Both the position numbers and the translations under genes were made by a program. From positions 248,001-312,000 of the forward strand of contig NZ_FOCJ01000005.1 in the NCBI RefSeq assembly GCF_900110075.1: a DNA stretch of 64,000 nucleotides, written 5' to 3'. The notes beneath the pieces are model-generated. The model was given only the letters and a program-made list of their open reading frames with translations. It was not told the origin of the DNA and did no database searches. The stretch comes from Paenibacillus sp. OV219 (GTDB lineage: Bacteria > Bacillota > Bacilli > Paenibacillales > Paenibacillaceae). This document shows positions 51,520-60,469 of the stretch, piece after piece (position 1 is the stretch's first letter; each line of letters starts with the position of its first letter).

Positions 51520-53664
51520 ATGGCGCTATTGCCACTCACCGCCTCTGCATCCTCAAATGCAGAGCGGCTTCACTCTCACTGTTGTTACTGCAGCATGCAG
51601 TGCGGCATCGATCTCATCCGCGCCGATAATGAAGTGGGTTGGGAAGTAAAACCGAGCCAACACTTCCCTGTTGCTACTGGTCGGTTATGCCAGAAGGGTC
51701 TGAATGTGCTTGGTCATGCTGTCCACTCTGAGCGGCTTCTTGCGCCGATGCGCAAGGTCGCTTCAGGTGACACGACATCGTCTTGGAAGACGGCAAGCTG
51801 GGATGACGCGCTCAGCGATATCGCAAGCCGAATCCAAGCGATTCAAGCGCAATACGGGTATGATGCCATATCCGTATTTGGCGGCGGGTCGTTGACGAAT
51901 GAAGTGTGTTACCTGCTCGGCAAATTCGCCCGTGTTGCGCTTCGCACCAAGTACATCGATTACAACGGGCGGTATTGCATGTCTTCGGCGGCCGCAGCTC
52001 AAAATCGTGCCTTTGGCGTAGACCGAGGTTTGAATATAGCGCTCGAGGATATCCCGAAGGCGAAGTACATTATTCTTGCAGGCACCAACATTGCCGAATG
52101 CCAGCCGACGATGATCCCCTATTTGCTCGAAGCGAAGAAGCAGAATGCCATCATCGTTACGATAGATCCCCGCCGTACGATGACTTCGAAGATCGCAGAT
52201 ATTCACATAAATCTTCAGCCCGGGTTTGACTCCGTCTTCGCAAGTGGATTGATGCACGTCATTCTTGAGGAAGGCTTGTACGATGCGAAGTTTGTGGAGC
52301 AGCATACGAATGGCTTGGCAGACGTACGCGAAGCGGTGCGCCCCTTCTCTCCTGAGAACGTATCGCACTATACCGGCATACCGAAGGAAGTCATTCGTAC
52401 CGTTGCGCGCGGTTTTGCACAAGCCGATACAGGAATGATATTCACGGCACGCGGAATTGAGCAGCAAGTGAATGGCGTCGAACATACGCTCAGCTACATT
52501 AACCTTTGTCTCGTCACTGGCAAGATCGGCAAGCCCGGCTGCGGCTTCGGTCCGATTACCGGACAAGCGAATGGCCAAGGCGGCCGCGAGCATGGACAGA
52601 AGGCTGACCAGCTGCCCGGCTACAGAATGATCGAAGATCCGGCAGCGCGAAGCCATGTCGCTTCCGTCTGGGGCATCGACCCGGAGGAGCTTCCAGGCAA
52701 AGGCGTCTCGGCGTATGAGCTATATGGCAAAATCCTCGATGGTGAGATCAAAGCGATGATCGTGCTCGGTTCCAATCCGCTTGTGTCCAGTCCCAACAAC
52801 GCACGAGTCGCCGAGGCTCTGAAGAAGCTTGAACTGCTCGTCATTATTGATATGTTCGCAACCGAGACGGCTGATTACGCACACTGGATGCTACCCTCTT
52901 CATCCTTCCTCGAAGCGGAAGGAACATTAACCAACCTGGAAGGACGTGTCTTTCATCGCTCCAAAGCGTTCGAAACACCTGGAGAGGCGCTTGAGGACTA
53001 TCTAATCATCGGCAAGCTGGCGGAGAAGTTAGGACGAGGCTCGTACTTTGCGTTCGATTCACCGGAGGCGGTCTTCAACGAGCTGCGCCTTGCTTCAGCT
53101 GGCGGTATCGCTGACTATAGCGGCATGTCATACACGAGATTGAAAGAACAGAAAGGGCTGTTCTGGCCTTGTCCCTCGCCAGACCATCCTGGTACGCCGC
53201 GGATGTTCGAGAATGGCGCTTTCTCGCACCAAGATGGACGCGCCAAGCTTCACGCGATTACGCCGATGAAGCCTGCTGAGACGACTGACCGCGATTATCC
53301 GTTCATCCTGACAACAGGCAGGCTAGGTAATCATTATTTGAGCGGTGCTCAAACAAGGCGAACAGCGGCGTTACTGAAGAAAGCGCCTGTTCCTGTAGCC
53401 GAGATCCACCCATATGCCGCTGAGCAAATCCTACTGCGTCCCGGAGACCGTCTCCGGCTGACAACGCGAAGAGGCTCACTCGTCTTCGATGTGAAGGTGA
53501 CGCCCGACATCCATCCTACGAGCGTCTTCGTTCCTTTCCATTGGGGCGGCGAGCATTCGATCAATCTGCTGACGAACGATGCGCTCCACCCGATCAGCCG
53601 AATGCCAGAGTTTAAGGTATGTGCGGTCCGCCTGGAGCGCGTTAGTCAATCGCCTTCAGCATAA
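51520..53664 (+). CDS. nasC: Assimilatory nitrate reductase catalytic subunit
   Basis: Molybdopterin enzyme reducing nitrate to nitrite in the cytoplasm, 714 residues. The N-terminal [4Fe-4S] ligands are C21-x2-C24-x3-C28 and C57. YIDYNGRYCMSSAAAA includes the Mo-ligand region, with Cys in RYCMSS. GPITGQANGQGGREHG is the typical NasA/NarB pterin-binding motif. The C-terminal domain (VFVPFHWGG, HPISRMPEFK) is normal. No separate electron-transfer subunit is encoded nearby. The ATG has GGAGG seven bases upstream. Its last 19 bases overlap the convergent PBP gene. Confidence 0.94.
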   Translation: MALLPLTASASSNAERLHSHCCYCSMQCGIDLIRADNEVGWEVKPSQHFPVATGRLCQKGLNVLGHAVHSERLLAPMRKVASGDTTSSWKTASWDDALSDIASRIQAIQAQYGYDAISVFGGGSLTNEVCYLLGKFARVALRTKYIDYNGRYCMSSAAAAQNRAFGVDRGLNIALEDIPKAKYIILAGTNIAECQPTMIPYLLEAKKQNAIIVTIDPRRTMTSKIADIHINLQPGFDSVFASGLMHVILEEGLYDAKFVEQHTNGLADVREAVRPFSPENVSHYTGIPKEVIRTVARGFAQADTGMIFTARGIEQQVNGVEHTLSYINLCLVTGKIGKPGCGFGPITGQANGQGGREHGQKADQLPGYRMIEDPAARSHVASVWGIDPEELPGKGVSAYELYGKILDGEIKAMIVLGSNPLVSSPNNARVAEALKKLELLVIIDMFATETADYAHWMLPSSSFLEAEGTLTNLEGRVFHRSKAFETPGEALEDYLIIGKLAEKLGRGSYFAFDSPEAVFNELRLASAGGIADYSGMSYTRLKEQKGLFWPCPSPDHPGTPRMFENGAFSHQDGRAKLHAITPMKPAETTDRDYPFILTTGRLGNHYLSGAQTRRTAALLKKAPVPVAEIHPYAAEQILLRPGDRLRLTTRRGSLVFDVKVTPDIHPTSVFVPFHWGGEHSINLLTNDALHPISRMPEFKVCAVRLERVSQSPSA

Positions 53665-55787
53665 TCGCCACCGTGCTTGTCTTTCTTCTTGCCTGGCTTA
53701 TGCTCACCCTGGGAATGCTTGTCTTCTTGATTCCCGTCAGGTCTATTCTTATCATGCGGTTTGTGATCATCCTTCGGTTGCTTTGGCTCCTTAGGACCGG
53801 CTGGATGATCGCGACCTAACCCCGGTTTCCACTTCGGTTCCTTCTCCTTCCCCTTGTCACTTTGATCGCCGTGTTTATTCACTGACAGCTGAGGAGCTTT
53901 TGGAAAATCCATCACAGGCTCGTCCTTCATGGCTTCACTCATAAGCGCGTGAAAAACAGCAGCTGCAGCCTTCGACGTCGTCGTTAAGTAGTGCGATGCA
54001 TCTGTATGATCATAGCCAAGCCATACTGCACCGACAAGCTGAGGCGTGTACCCGACGAACCAGTTGTCCTTGATCCCTTCGCCGCCAGTACCTGGCATTT
54101 CAGTCGTCCCCGTCTTGCCGGCAATCGGGCGACCTTCGATAGCTGCCGCTTCGCCGGTACCTTCCTGCACGACGCCTTCAAGCATCGACGTCATCGTCCG
54201 CGCCACAGCTGGGTCCGTTACTTGAATCGGCTCTTCCGATACCGCTTCTGCAAGCAGCTCTCCGTCTGCGGATTCGATGCGAACAATCGCATGTGCAGAG
54301 AACCTCTTGCCATCATTTGAAAAAGTGCTGAACGCAGCTGCCATCGTTAGCGGCGAGACGCCTTCTTGGAGTCCGCCAAGCGCGAGCCCAAGCGTCCGAT
54401 CTGCATCAGACAGCTTGATTCCGAACCGTTCTGCAGCGTCCATCCCAGCATCAATGCCCATCTCATTCAGCAGCTCTACCGCCGGGATGTTATACGAGTT
54501 GACGATAGCGTCATAGATCGACACCTCGCCGTGGTATCCCCCTCCGGCGTTCTTCGGTGCGTATCCGCCAAAATCAATCGGCTCGTCCATAAGCGTATCG
54601 CTCGGCAGATAACCGCGCTCGAATGCCGGCGTATACACCGAGATCGGCTTCATCGTCGAGCCCGGCTGGCGCTTTAATTGCACGGCCCGGTTAAATCCGC
54701 GAAAGGGCTGGTCCCCTCTGCCGCCAATAAGCGCTTTAATGCCGCCGTTACGTGGGTCTAGCAGAACGGCGCCACTCTGAATAAGCTGGTCCGAGCTGCT
54801 GCTTGGAAAGACGGATGCATCCGCATAAACGTGTTCAGCTGCCTGCTGCATCGTCGTATTAAGCGTCGTATAGATCCTCAATCCGCCATGCAGCACTTCA
54901 TTCTCGCTCAGTCCGTACTGTTCAGAAGCTTCGCGTATTATCTGATCCACAAAGTAAGGATACTTCAGCCCTTCTCCCCGGCTCGACTTGGCGCTGCCTA
55001 GTCGGATCGGCAGCTTGCTTGCTGCCTCATATGTACTCGAGCTAATCTTGCCCTGATCTCGCATAAGTTGCAGCACCACATTACGCCGATCCTTCGCTTC
55101 ATCCATATGCTTGTATGGCGACAACGCAGAAGGTGCTCTAATAATGCCAGCGAGGAGCGCAGATTCTGACAACGTGAGCTTCTGGACGCTCTTCCCGAAA
55201 TAAGTGCTCGCCGCCCGCTTAATGCCCCAAGCCCCTTCGCCAAAATAGATCTGATTCAGATACATCTCCATAATTTGCTGCTTATTATAGGTCTGCTCAA
55301 TCTTCTTCGCGAGCAGCGCCTCATTCCATTTGCGCGACCATGTCCGCTCTTGCGACAAGAAGACATTCTTCGCCAGCTGCTGCGTAATCGTGCTCGCGCC
55401 TTCGACCGTTTTGCCGCTCGTTACATTCGTGAACAGCGCACGGCCTATTCCCCACACATCTGTGCCGTGATGCTCGAGGAATCTCTTATCCTCTACAGCA
55501 ACTACAGCATCAATAAGCTGCTTCGGCAACGCGTGATAGCTCACCGGTTCAATCGTCGTGTTCAACTTTATCCGGCTTGCTTCTTTCTCATTATCGTCCA
55601 TAATAACCGTTTCAGCCGGAAGCGGCTTTGCGAGCAGCGATATATCTTGCCGATCCACCATTACACGAAGTGCGAACCAGCTAGCCAAACCGACGAACAC
55701 CATGGCTACTGCGAGCGAAACGATTATTTTCGTCCATCCGATCCGCCGCTTATTCGTGCTCTCTTTCGTATGATTACTATTCATCAA
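53646..55787 (-). CDS. Class A penicillin-binding protein (PBP1A type)
   Basis: Bifunctional peptidoglycan synthase, 713 residues. A short cytoplasmic end and one membrane helix (about 19-42) precede a GT51 glycosyltransferase with Glu99 in EDKRFLEHHG and EGASTITQQLAKN. The transpeptidase has the active-site STMK (377-380), SYN (431-433) and KTGTT (about 550). The last 70 residues are a Lys/Asp/His/Pro-rich low-complexity tail, as in many Paenibacillaceae PBPs, probably lying in the wall. It converges on the nitrate reductase gene and overlaps it by 19 bases, with no terminator seen between them. Confidence 0.95.
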   Translation of the reverse strand: MMNSNHTKESTNKRRIGWTKIIVSLAVAMVFVGLASWFALRVMVDRQDISLLAKPLPAETVIMDDNEKEASRIKLNTTIEPVSYHALPKQLIDAVVAVEDKRFLEHHGTDVWGIGRALFTNVTSGKTVEGASTITQQLAKNVFLSQERTWSRKWNEALLAKKIEQTYNKQQIMEMYLNQIYFGEGAWGIKRAASTYFGKSVQKLTLSESALLAGIIRAPSALSPYKHMDEAKDRRNVVLQLMRDQGKISSSTYEAASKLPIRLGSAKSSRGEGLKYPYFVDQIIREASEQYGLSENEVLHGGLRIYTTLNTTMQQAAEHVYADASVFPSSSSDQLIQSGAVLLDPRNGGIKALIGGRGDQPFRGFNRAVQLKRQPGSTMKPISVYTPAFERGYLPSDTLMDEPIDFGGYAPKNAGGGYHGEVSIYDAIVNSYNIPAVELLNEMGIDAGMDAAERFGIKLSDADRTLGLALGGLQEGVSPLTMAAAFSTFSNDGKRFSAHAIVRIESADGELLAEAVSEEPIQVTDPAVARTMTSMLEGVVQEGTGEAAAIEGRPIAGKTGTTEMPGTGGEGIKDNWFVGYTPQLVGAVWLGYDHTDASHYLTTTSKAAAAVFHALMSEAMKDEPVMDFPKAPQLSVNKHGDQSDKGKEKEPKWKPGLGRDHPAGPKEPKQPKDDHKPHDKNRPDGNQEDKHSQGEHKPGKKKDKHGGDYAEGD

Positions 55788-55876
55788 TGAACCACCTGCT
55801 CTTCCAATCCTACTTCAACACTCAGATAGTAGTTCGCAGAGCATGCGTATTTTCAGTAGGTTAGGTCTATAGAACG

Positions 55877-55902
55877 CAAAAAAATCCGCGGAATCCGCGG
55901 AT
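55877..55902 (-). terminator. Intrinsic terminator after VOC gene
   Basis: On the minus strand ATCCGCGG pairs with CCGCGGAT around a three-base loop and is followed by seven T residues, 33 bases past the stop. Confidence 0.88.
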
Positions 55903-55934
55903 GTTAAATAAAGTAATATTCTTTTATTCCATGA

Positions 55935-56318
55935 CTACTTCTCCATGACAGCGAAGTAATTTGATTCATCATCGGCAAAGTTGAAGCATCTGCCGAATGG
56001 CATCGTCACCAGCTCACCGACAGTTACATTCTTGTTCTTCAAGTCGCTGTAGAACTGATCCAGATTGTCTGAGTTGAACATGAGCGACGGTGTGCCCAAA
56101 TTCAGTTCAGGCGACATTTTCGCAACGAATTCTTTGTTATGTAGAACAATGCTCGTTTCAGATTGCTGCGACGGCGCCACTTCAATAAATCTGAAGCCTT
56201 CACCGTTATCCATCTCCGATATGACGACAAAACCAAGCTTCTCCGTCCAAAACTCTTTTGCCGCATCTTGATTGTTGACGTACACCATAATTTGACCGAC
56301 TTTGCTTATCAGTGACAT
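55935..56318 (-). CDS. VOC family (glyoxalase/bleomycin resistance fold) protein
   Basis: A 127-residue protein of two beta-alpha-beta-beta-beta modules: VGQIMVYVNNQDAAKEFWTEKLGFVV, then GFRFIEVAPSQQSETSIVLHN and a closing PFGRCFNFADDESNYFAVME in pieces. Family members bind a metal through His and Glu and act as isomerases, dioxygenases or drug-binding proteins. One or more ligand positions look non-standard here, so the activity is uncertain. AAGGAG lies 11 bases before the ATG. Separate transcript with a strong terminator. Confidence 0.87.
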   Translation of the reverse strand: MSLISKVGQIMVYVNNQDAAKEFWTEKLGFVVISEMDNGEGFRFIEVAPSQQSETSIVLHNKEFVAKMSPELNLGTPSLMFNSDNLDQFYSDLKNKNVTVGELVTMPFGRCFNFADDESNYFAVMEK

Positions 56319-56423
56319 TGAATGCTTCGCTCCTTATTATTCGATTTGAGGCTATTGTGCCTGCGCTATATTCTTCCACATCGGCATTGCACTATCCTGC
56401 CATTCATCAATTAAACGCAGGCT

Positions 56424-57230
56424 TCATCCTATTCTCCGGGCTACATGGAGCACAGCTCCCCAGTGGCGTCTTACCGACTTCTCTGGACGAGCATGAAGGC
56501 GAACTCGAATTTCATTGTAGAGCTTCTCGCGCTTCCATTCATCCATTAGGATGTGCCCAGAGAAAGTATCGAGGAGTTGAAGGTACGCTTCATCCGTATA
56601 AATCAGCTCCCAATCGAAATGTCTAATATGAACAACCTCGAACAGACCGCTTTCCTCAATCTCATCTTTTTCCACTTGAAGTTCACCAGGCCTTGGCCAG
56701 TCGTTTCGTTCGACCTCTTTGCCCTCGCCGAGCTCATAATAAACATGTTGAATATCACGGAAAAATGGATCTCCGTCGTCTGGAAAAACATGATTCGCGC
56801 TCCAAAATGCCAGATGTCCGCCAGGACGTAAAGCCTGCCATGCCTTCATGTACCGAACTTCGGGGTCAATCCATTTCCAGGCCGTTGCAGCGAATACCAA
56901 GTCATAGCTCGTTCCCGCCCCGGGTTGCCACTCTTCAAAGTTCCCGTTGATGATGTCAACATTCAATCCAGCAAGATTACGACGGGCAACTGCCGCGAGC
57001 TCAGTACCAAGCTCTACGCATGTGATTGCATACCCGCGCCGGGCTAACGGGAGTGTAGCCTTTCCTGTTGCACAGCCCACTTCCAACAAACGAGCGCCAG
57101 GCTTCAATTTTGCTACATGGATCAGATCTTCGAACAATTCTTCTGGGTACTCCGGGCGTGCCTGCTGATATATGTTAGCGGCTTGTTCGAATGACTCGCG
57201 CAATAATTCATTATCATTCATCGAGAGCAT
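56424..57230 (-). CDS. Class I SAM-dependent methyltransferase
   Basis: 268 residues. It opens with ESFEQAANIYQQARPEYPEELFEDLI, a typical start of Methyltransf_11/25-type proteins. The SAM motif LLEVGCATGKATLPLARRG (about 48-66), the acid in ITCVELG, and FAATAWKWIDPEVRYMKAWQALRPGG in parts then follow. The closest general resemblance is to trans-aconitate or small-molecule methyltransferases; the substrate is unknown. AGGAGG ends four bases before the ATG. It starts 12 bases after the stop of the upstream membrane protein gene, suggesting cotranscription. Confidence 0.88.
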   Translation of the reverse strand: MLSMNDNELLRESFEQAANIYQQARPEYPEELFEDLIHVAKLKPGARLLEVGCATGKATLPLARRGYAITCVELGTELAAVARRNLAGLNVDIINGNFEEWQPGAGTSYDLVFAATAWKWIDPEVRYMKAWQALRPGGHLAFWSANHVFPDDGDPFFRDIQHVYYELGEGKEVERNDWPRPGELQVEKDEIEESGLFEVVHIRHFDWELIYTDEAYLQLLDTFSGHILMDEWKREKLYNEIRVRLHARPEKSVRRHWGAVLHVARRIG

Positions 57231-57242
57231 CTTACCTCCTGA

Positions 57243-57572
57243 TTAATCAGAATCCACACGTTTTCTCATCATAATCCCAGACAACAGATAACAAAGCGAA
57301 GTAACCATAAATAATTTAAAGATGCTGGGCGTCATTACTAGGTAAAGGCTAAGCGGGAGTGACCAGAAAAAAGCAATACACATAATGATCCGACTCTTGA
57401 TAAGTGCGCCAAATACGGCAAAAAATGCTGGCACTAAAAGAAATAAAGCAGTTCGAAATAGTACATCTTTGCCTTGTGGAGCAGAATTATATGGATTAAA
57501 GAAGATCAGAATGATCCATAACAATATACTTACGAATGATGAAAGGATACCAAGATATAGCCAATATTTCAT
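57243..57572 (-). CDS. Small integral membrane protein, unknown function
   Basis: 109 residues, mostly hydrophobic, with about four membrane helices: LGILSSFVSILLWIILIFF, ALFLLVPAFFAVFGALI, IIMCIAFFWSLPLSLYLV and FKLFMVTSLCYLLSGIMM. It has a short basic C-terminus (RKRVDSD). No family was recognised. GAGGAGGG lies seven bases before the ATG, so it is clearly a translated gene. It is followed closely by a methyltransferase gene on the same strand. Base composition is more AT-rich than to the left. Confidence 0.7.
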   Translation of the reverse strand: MKYWLYLGILSSFVSILLWIILIFFNPYNSAPQGKDVLFRTALFLLVPAFFAVFGALIKSRIIMCIAFFWSLPLSLYLVMTPSIFKLFMVTSLCYLLSGIMMRKRVDSD

Positions 57573-57662
57573 CTAGACCCTCCTCGCCCGCTTGCTCGCT
57601 TAACTGAGTTATTTATAGTAAAATGTAATATCAGCTACACTACATGATTATGAGGTGCATGA

Positions 57663-57959
57663 ATGTCCATTAATTTCACGAAAGCAATCGTCAACAAGCT
57701 CCAGCGGGATATCGCTGACATAGAAAGCAACATCGCAAACGAGAAGAACAAGATAAAGAAAGCTCAAGCCAAGATCAAACAATTGGAAAGAGATATGAAA
57801 TTAAGCCAGTCGCACAACGATTTAAGCAGCAAAATGACGCGCATCAATAAATTAACCGAAGAGATTAAGATCTTAACCAGCAGCCAGGCTGATCTCACCA
57901 AGCAATTAGCGTCGAAGAAAGCTTCGCTTAGCCAGCATCAATCCAAAGACCCGCAATAA
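57663..57959 (+). CDS. Small coiled-coil protein, unknown function
   Basis: 98 residues, almost entirely alpha-helical and heptad-like: VNKLQRDIADIESNIANEKNK, then KKAQAKIKQLERDMKL and MTRINKLTEEIKILTSSQADLTKQL in parts. It is highly charged with no membrane segment. The pattern recalls the N-terminal coiled coils found before effector domains in some larger Bacillales proteins, but no effector domain follows here. GAGGTGC precedes the ATG by about six bases. A hairpin (57979-58014, CAAGGAG/CTCCTTG) without a T tract follows. Could be a free-standing partner or a fragment. Confidence 0.6.
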   Translation: MSINFTKAIVNKLQRDIADIESNIANEKNKIKKAQAKIKQLERDMKLSQSHNDLSSKMTRINKLTEEIKILTSSQADLTKQLASKKASLSQHQSKDPQ

Positions 57960-58034
57960 CGGCTCGATACCTCAACGAAACAAGGAGCAGTTGCCTCTGC
58001 AAACTACTCCTTGGTCGGTCAGCTAACGCGCCCG

Positions 58035-58622
58035 TTAATTTAACGACTCGTTCAAGTGTCTGGCACAATTATAGAGTTCACATTCCCATTTTGACTTGAG
58101 ATTTAGAACAGTTATTGAAGTGTTTTTTAAGTGTTCTTCTGTATCTACATGTGGGATTAATTTCTTAAGAGTTACACCAAGCAATGCTCCGTGACTAATA
58201 ATTAACACTTTTTCCCCTGGAAGTGACGTTGAAATATCCTCAATAAATGACATCCCTCTCGACATGATCGTCTCGTCATCCTCGATACCTAGCTCAAGTT
58301 TTCCCCATTCGTCCCCCCACCTGCTTACTCTTTCATCTAGAGTGGTTCCTTCAATTTCGCCGCAATACATTTCTCTTAGTCTTTCATCAGTCTTTACATG
58401 TAAGCCCATTGTCTGAGCAATAATTTCAGCAGTTTCTTTAGCTCTTATAAGGTCACTTGCGAAAATATAATCCCATTCCTCGCTCTTCAACCGATTCGCC
58501 AATGATCGAGCCTGTTGTCTGCCTGTATCATTAAGTGGTATATCGCTTTGACCCTGTACACGTTTTTCAATGTTCCACTCCGTAATTCCATGCCTTATTA
58601 GTCCAATCTTTGTCACATTCAT
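58035..58622 (-). CDS. Histidine phosphatase family protein
   Basis: 195-residue member of the phosphoglycerate mutase-like phosphatases. The catalytic LIRHGITEWN (residues 8-17) contains the nucleophilic His; RLREMYCGEIEG supplies the acid region and ISHGALLGV the second His. Substrates in the family include cobalamin-pathway phosphates, sugar phosphates and nucleotides; none is indicated here. The ATG has AGGGG five bases upstream; a GTG one codon earlier is an alternative. It lies in a more AT-rich group of genes. Confidence 0.9.
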   Translation of the reverse strand: MNVTKIGLIRHGITEWNIEKRVQGQSDIPLNDTGRQQARSLANRLKSEEWDYIFASDLIRAKETAEIIAQTMGLHVKTDERLREMYCGEIEGTTLDERVSRWGDEWGKLELGIEDDETIMSRGMSFIEDISTSLPGEKVLIISHGALLGVTLKKLIPHVDTEEHLKNTSITVLNLKSKWECELYNCARHLNESLN

Positions 58623-58706
58623 CACATCCCCTAATCCATTCTCAAGATACCAAGCCTAAACCTTCATCGAATCCAAGCATGATATTCATATTTTGAATGA
58701 CTGCCA

Positions 58707-59507
58707 CTAAGAAATACAGGCTTCTACTACAAAGTTATCACTCGCCCACTTACCTTCCCTCTTAAAGAGATCCAGGACAGTGTTTCGGTTTGGTGGCGGC
58801 TCTTCAATCCATTGCTGCAGCGTGCGAACAATAGATTCTTTATCGTGAAAATAGTGAATGATGACCTCTGACTGTTCGTGAAGCCGAGTCGTCCAAATTT
58901 GAGATCGTTGCATGAGCATGGAGTAGTAGGTTCGAATAAGTTTGCGCGCAAAGCTTTGCGTAGTTGAATTAAACTCCTCATTAGAAGCTTGTTCTAATCG
59001 AGTTATTGTCCGTGTAAAAGCTTCAAGAATATCCCCGTTGAAGCTAATAGCGATCTCCATTATAAGCTTGTAAGGACCGAACCGCCCACGAATATCGTCT
59101 CCGTGAACACAAACACAGAGCTCCTTAAGAAAGGCCTGCTCATAATAATTCTCAGGAGCAAATGCGTAGTCGCAATTTCCAACAGCTATGCCTACTTCAC
59201 GAACTAGAAATACATACTTTTGAGACAGTATTATACTTAGGTGCTTTAATGCTGCAATCTCACCAGGGCTCAAATCCCCATCAAACATAGCTAGAATGTC
59301 CAAATCTGATTTACGCGCGACAGCCTCACCGCGGGCAACGCTGCCGTACACATAGATACTGTGCAATTGACGCGGAAACAATTTCTGTAGGTTCTCAACC
59401 GTTTCTCTGATGCAAGGCAAGTAGGAATTAGCTATCTTATCTAATCCAACATCACTCACGATAAATCCATTACTGTCCAAACCATAACCTGCTTGCAAAT
59501 TGCGCAT
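58707..59507 (-). CDS. Nucleotidyltransferase-domain protein (Pol beta superfamily)
   Basis: 266 residues. The nucleotidyltransferase motif is VYGSVARGEAVARKSDLDIL (about residues 53-72), giving Gly-Ser and an Asp pair for metal binding, as in antibiotic (streptomycin/kanamycin) adenylyltransferases and MNT-type toxins or antitoxins. The C-terminal helical half (about 150-266) could be a substrate domain like that of aminoglycoside adenylyltransferases; no HEPN partner gene is seen nearby. ATG with GGAG six bases upstream is chosen; the ATG four codons earlier abuts another purine run. Function unknown. Confidence 0.82.
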   Translation of the reverse strand: MRNLQAGYGLDSNGFIVSDVGLDKIANSYLPCIRETVENLQKLFPRQLHSIYVYGSVARGEAVARKSDLDILAMFDGDLSPGEIAALKHLSIILSQKYVFLVREVGIAVGNCDYAFAPENYYEQAFLKELCVCVHGDDIRGRFGPYKLIMEIAISFNGDILEAFTRTITRLEQASNEEFNSTTQSFARKLIRTYYSMLMQRSQIWTTRLHEQSEVIIHYFHDKESIVRTLQQWIEEPPPNRNTVLDLFKREGKWASDNFVVEACIS

Positions 59508-59547
59508 GTTTATCTCCATCCTCTGTATTGGAATTGGAGTTGTCGCT

Positions 59548-59736
59548 TCAGAAGGAAAAATTTATTTTCTTGAGATTGTTGTTCCATGTTAGTTTTGCAT
59601 GAATAATTTCAGCAACCTGTCGTGCGGGAATATAAGTAATACCTTCATATCGTTCAATAATTGTATCCATAATGACTAGCTTCTCACCGATAAATACGGT
59701 GTTCCGTCCAACCTGATAAGTATAATCTGTCCCCAA
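59548..59736 (-). pseudogene. Copper-amine-oxidase-like stalk domain remnant
   Basis: The frame encodes the last part of a stalk domain: IGEKLVIMDTIIERYEGITYIPARQVAEIIHA and KLTWNNNLKKINF in succession, the usual ending of these Paenibacillus wall-associated modules. There is no signal peptide. The frame stays open upstream into the end of the neighbouring gene but has no ATG or GTG there. The only start is a TTG without a good ribosome binding site. It is probably a 3' fragment of a lost secreted-protein gene. Confidence 0.5.
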
Positions 59737-59764
59737 ATAATGCAGTGTTACGCTGTCGTCATCC

Positions 59765-60307
59765 TCATTTGATTGAGCAAACTCGATTCCAAACCTTATT
59801 TACAAGCAAGTCCACTGCATTAACGGAGACGGAGACATCTAATCGTTTGTAGAAATCTTCTAGGAGAGATTGACCCTCAATTGTTTCCTTTTCGATTATT
59901 TCACCAGGTAATAAGGGTCTGGCTCTATTAATAAACACCTCACTCGTTGAAGGAAATATCTTAGAATCTATCGTTATGATGTAATACATTTCTCCAACCT
60001 TGAAGTCAAAACCGCCGCAGGTACCAATGTGTGGTGTAAATACTTTAGCTAAAGCTTTTACGGTACCCTGTTCAACTTTGTAGACTTCAAGAGAGACATC
60101 ATATCCACTGTGCCCATCAGCTCGAACCTCAAGTACTTTACCTACAAACACATTCGAATCCGGCCTTGTTTGATTGTTGAAATCTCTACCAAAATCGCAT
60201 GCCGATACTGCCTTACCATTAACTACGAGACCACTGATGCCGACTATTACCGCAATGAATAAGATGATAAGCTTCCTAACTGCTCCACGTTGCCATACTC
60301 TGCGCAT
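59765..60307 (-). CDS. Secreted protein with NTR (TIMP-like) domain
   Basis: 180 residues. A basic start and one hydrophobic segment (LIILFIAVIVGISGLVV) form a signal peptide or anchor, followed by SACDFG near residue 35. The FVGKVLEVRADG strand, KVFTPHIGTCGGFDFKVGEMYYIIT and two spaced Cys residues resemble the OB-like NTR fold of TIMP-related bacterial proteins. These may modulate metalloproteases or bind ligands at the surface, but the role here is unknown. AGGGGGAT lies before the ATG. Its end overlaps the open frame of the stalk remnant. Confidence 0.68.
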   Translation of the reverse strand: MRRVWQRGAVRKLIILFIAVIVGISGLVVNGKAVSACDFGRDFNNQTRPDSNVFVGKVLEVRADGHSGYDVSLEVYKVEQGTVKALAKVFTPHIGTCGGFDFKVGEMYYIITIDSKIFPSTSEVFINRARPLLPGEIIEKETIEGQSLLEDFYKRLDVSVSVNAVDLLVNKVWNRVCSIK

Positions 60308-60402
60308 AAAATCCCCCTATATCCGCATTTCATATAGTTACCACATTTTACCACGCCAACTAATACGCGAATAATGATGATTTTGTTGCGCTAAAATCAG
60401 AA

Positions 60403-60433
60403 AAGGCAGCTGATAATGCTAGTCAGCCGCCTT
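60403..60433 (-). terminator. Intrinsic terminator after AlaX gene
   Basis: On the minus strand AAGGCGGCTGA pairs with TCAGCTGCCTT around a nine-base loop, followed by TTCTGATTTT. It begins 37 bases past the stop codon. Confidence 0.75.
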
Positions 60434-60469
60434 CATGTATGGATTGTCAGCTAACTGACCATATTCTTG

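Noticed and set aside
58707..59507. Toxin-antitoxin (MNT/HEPN) pair
   Set aside because: The nucleotidyltransferase has a large C-terminal half of its own, and neither neighbour has HEPN motifs, so a TA module is not supported.
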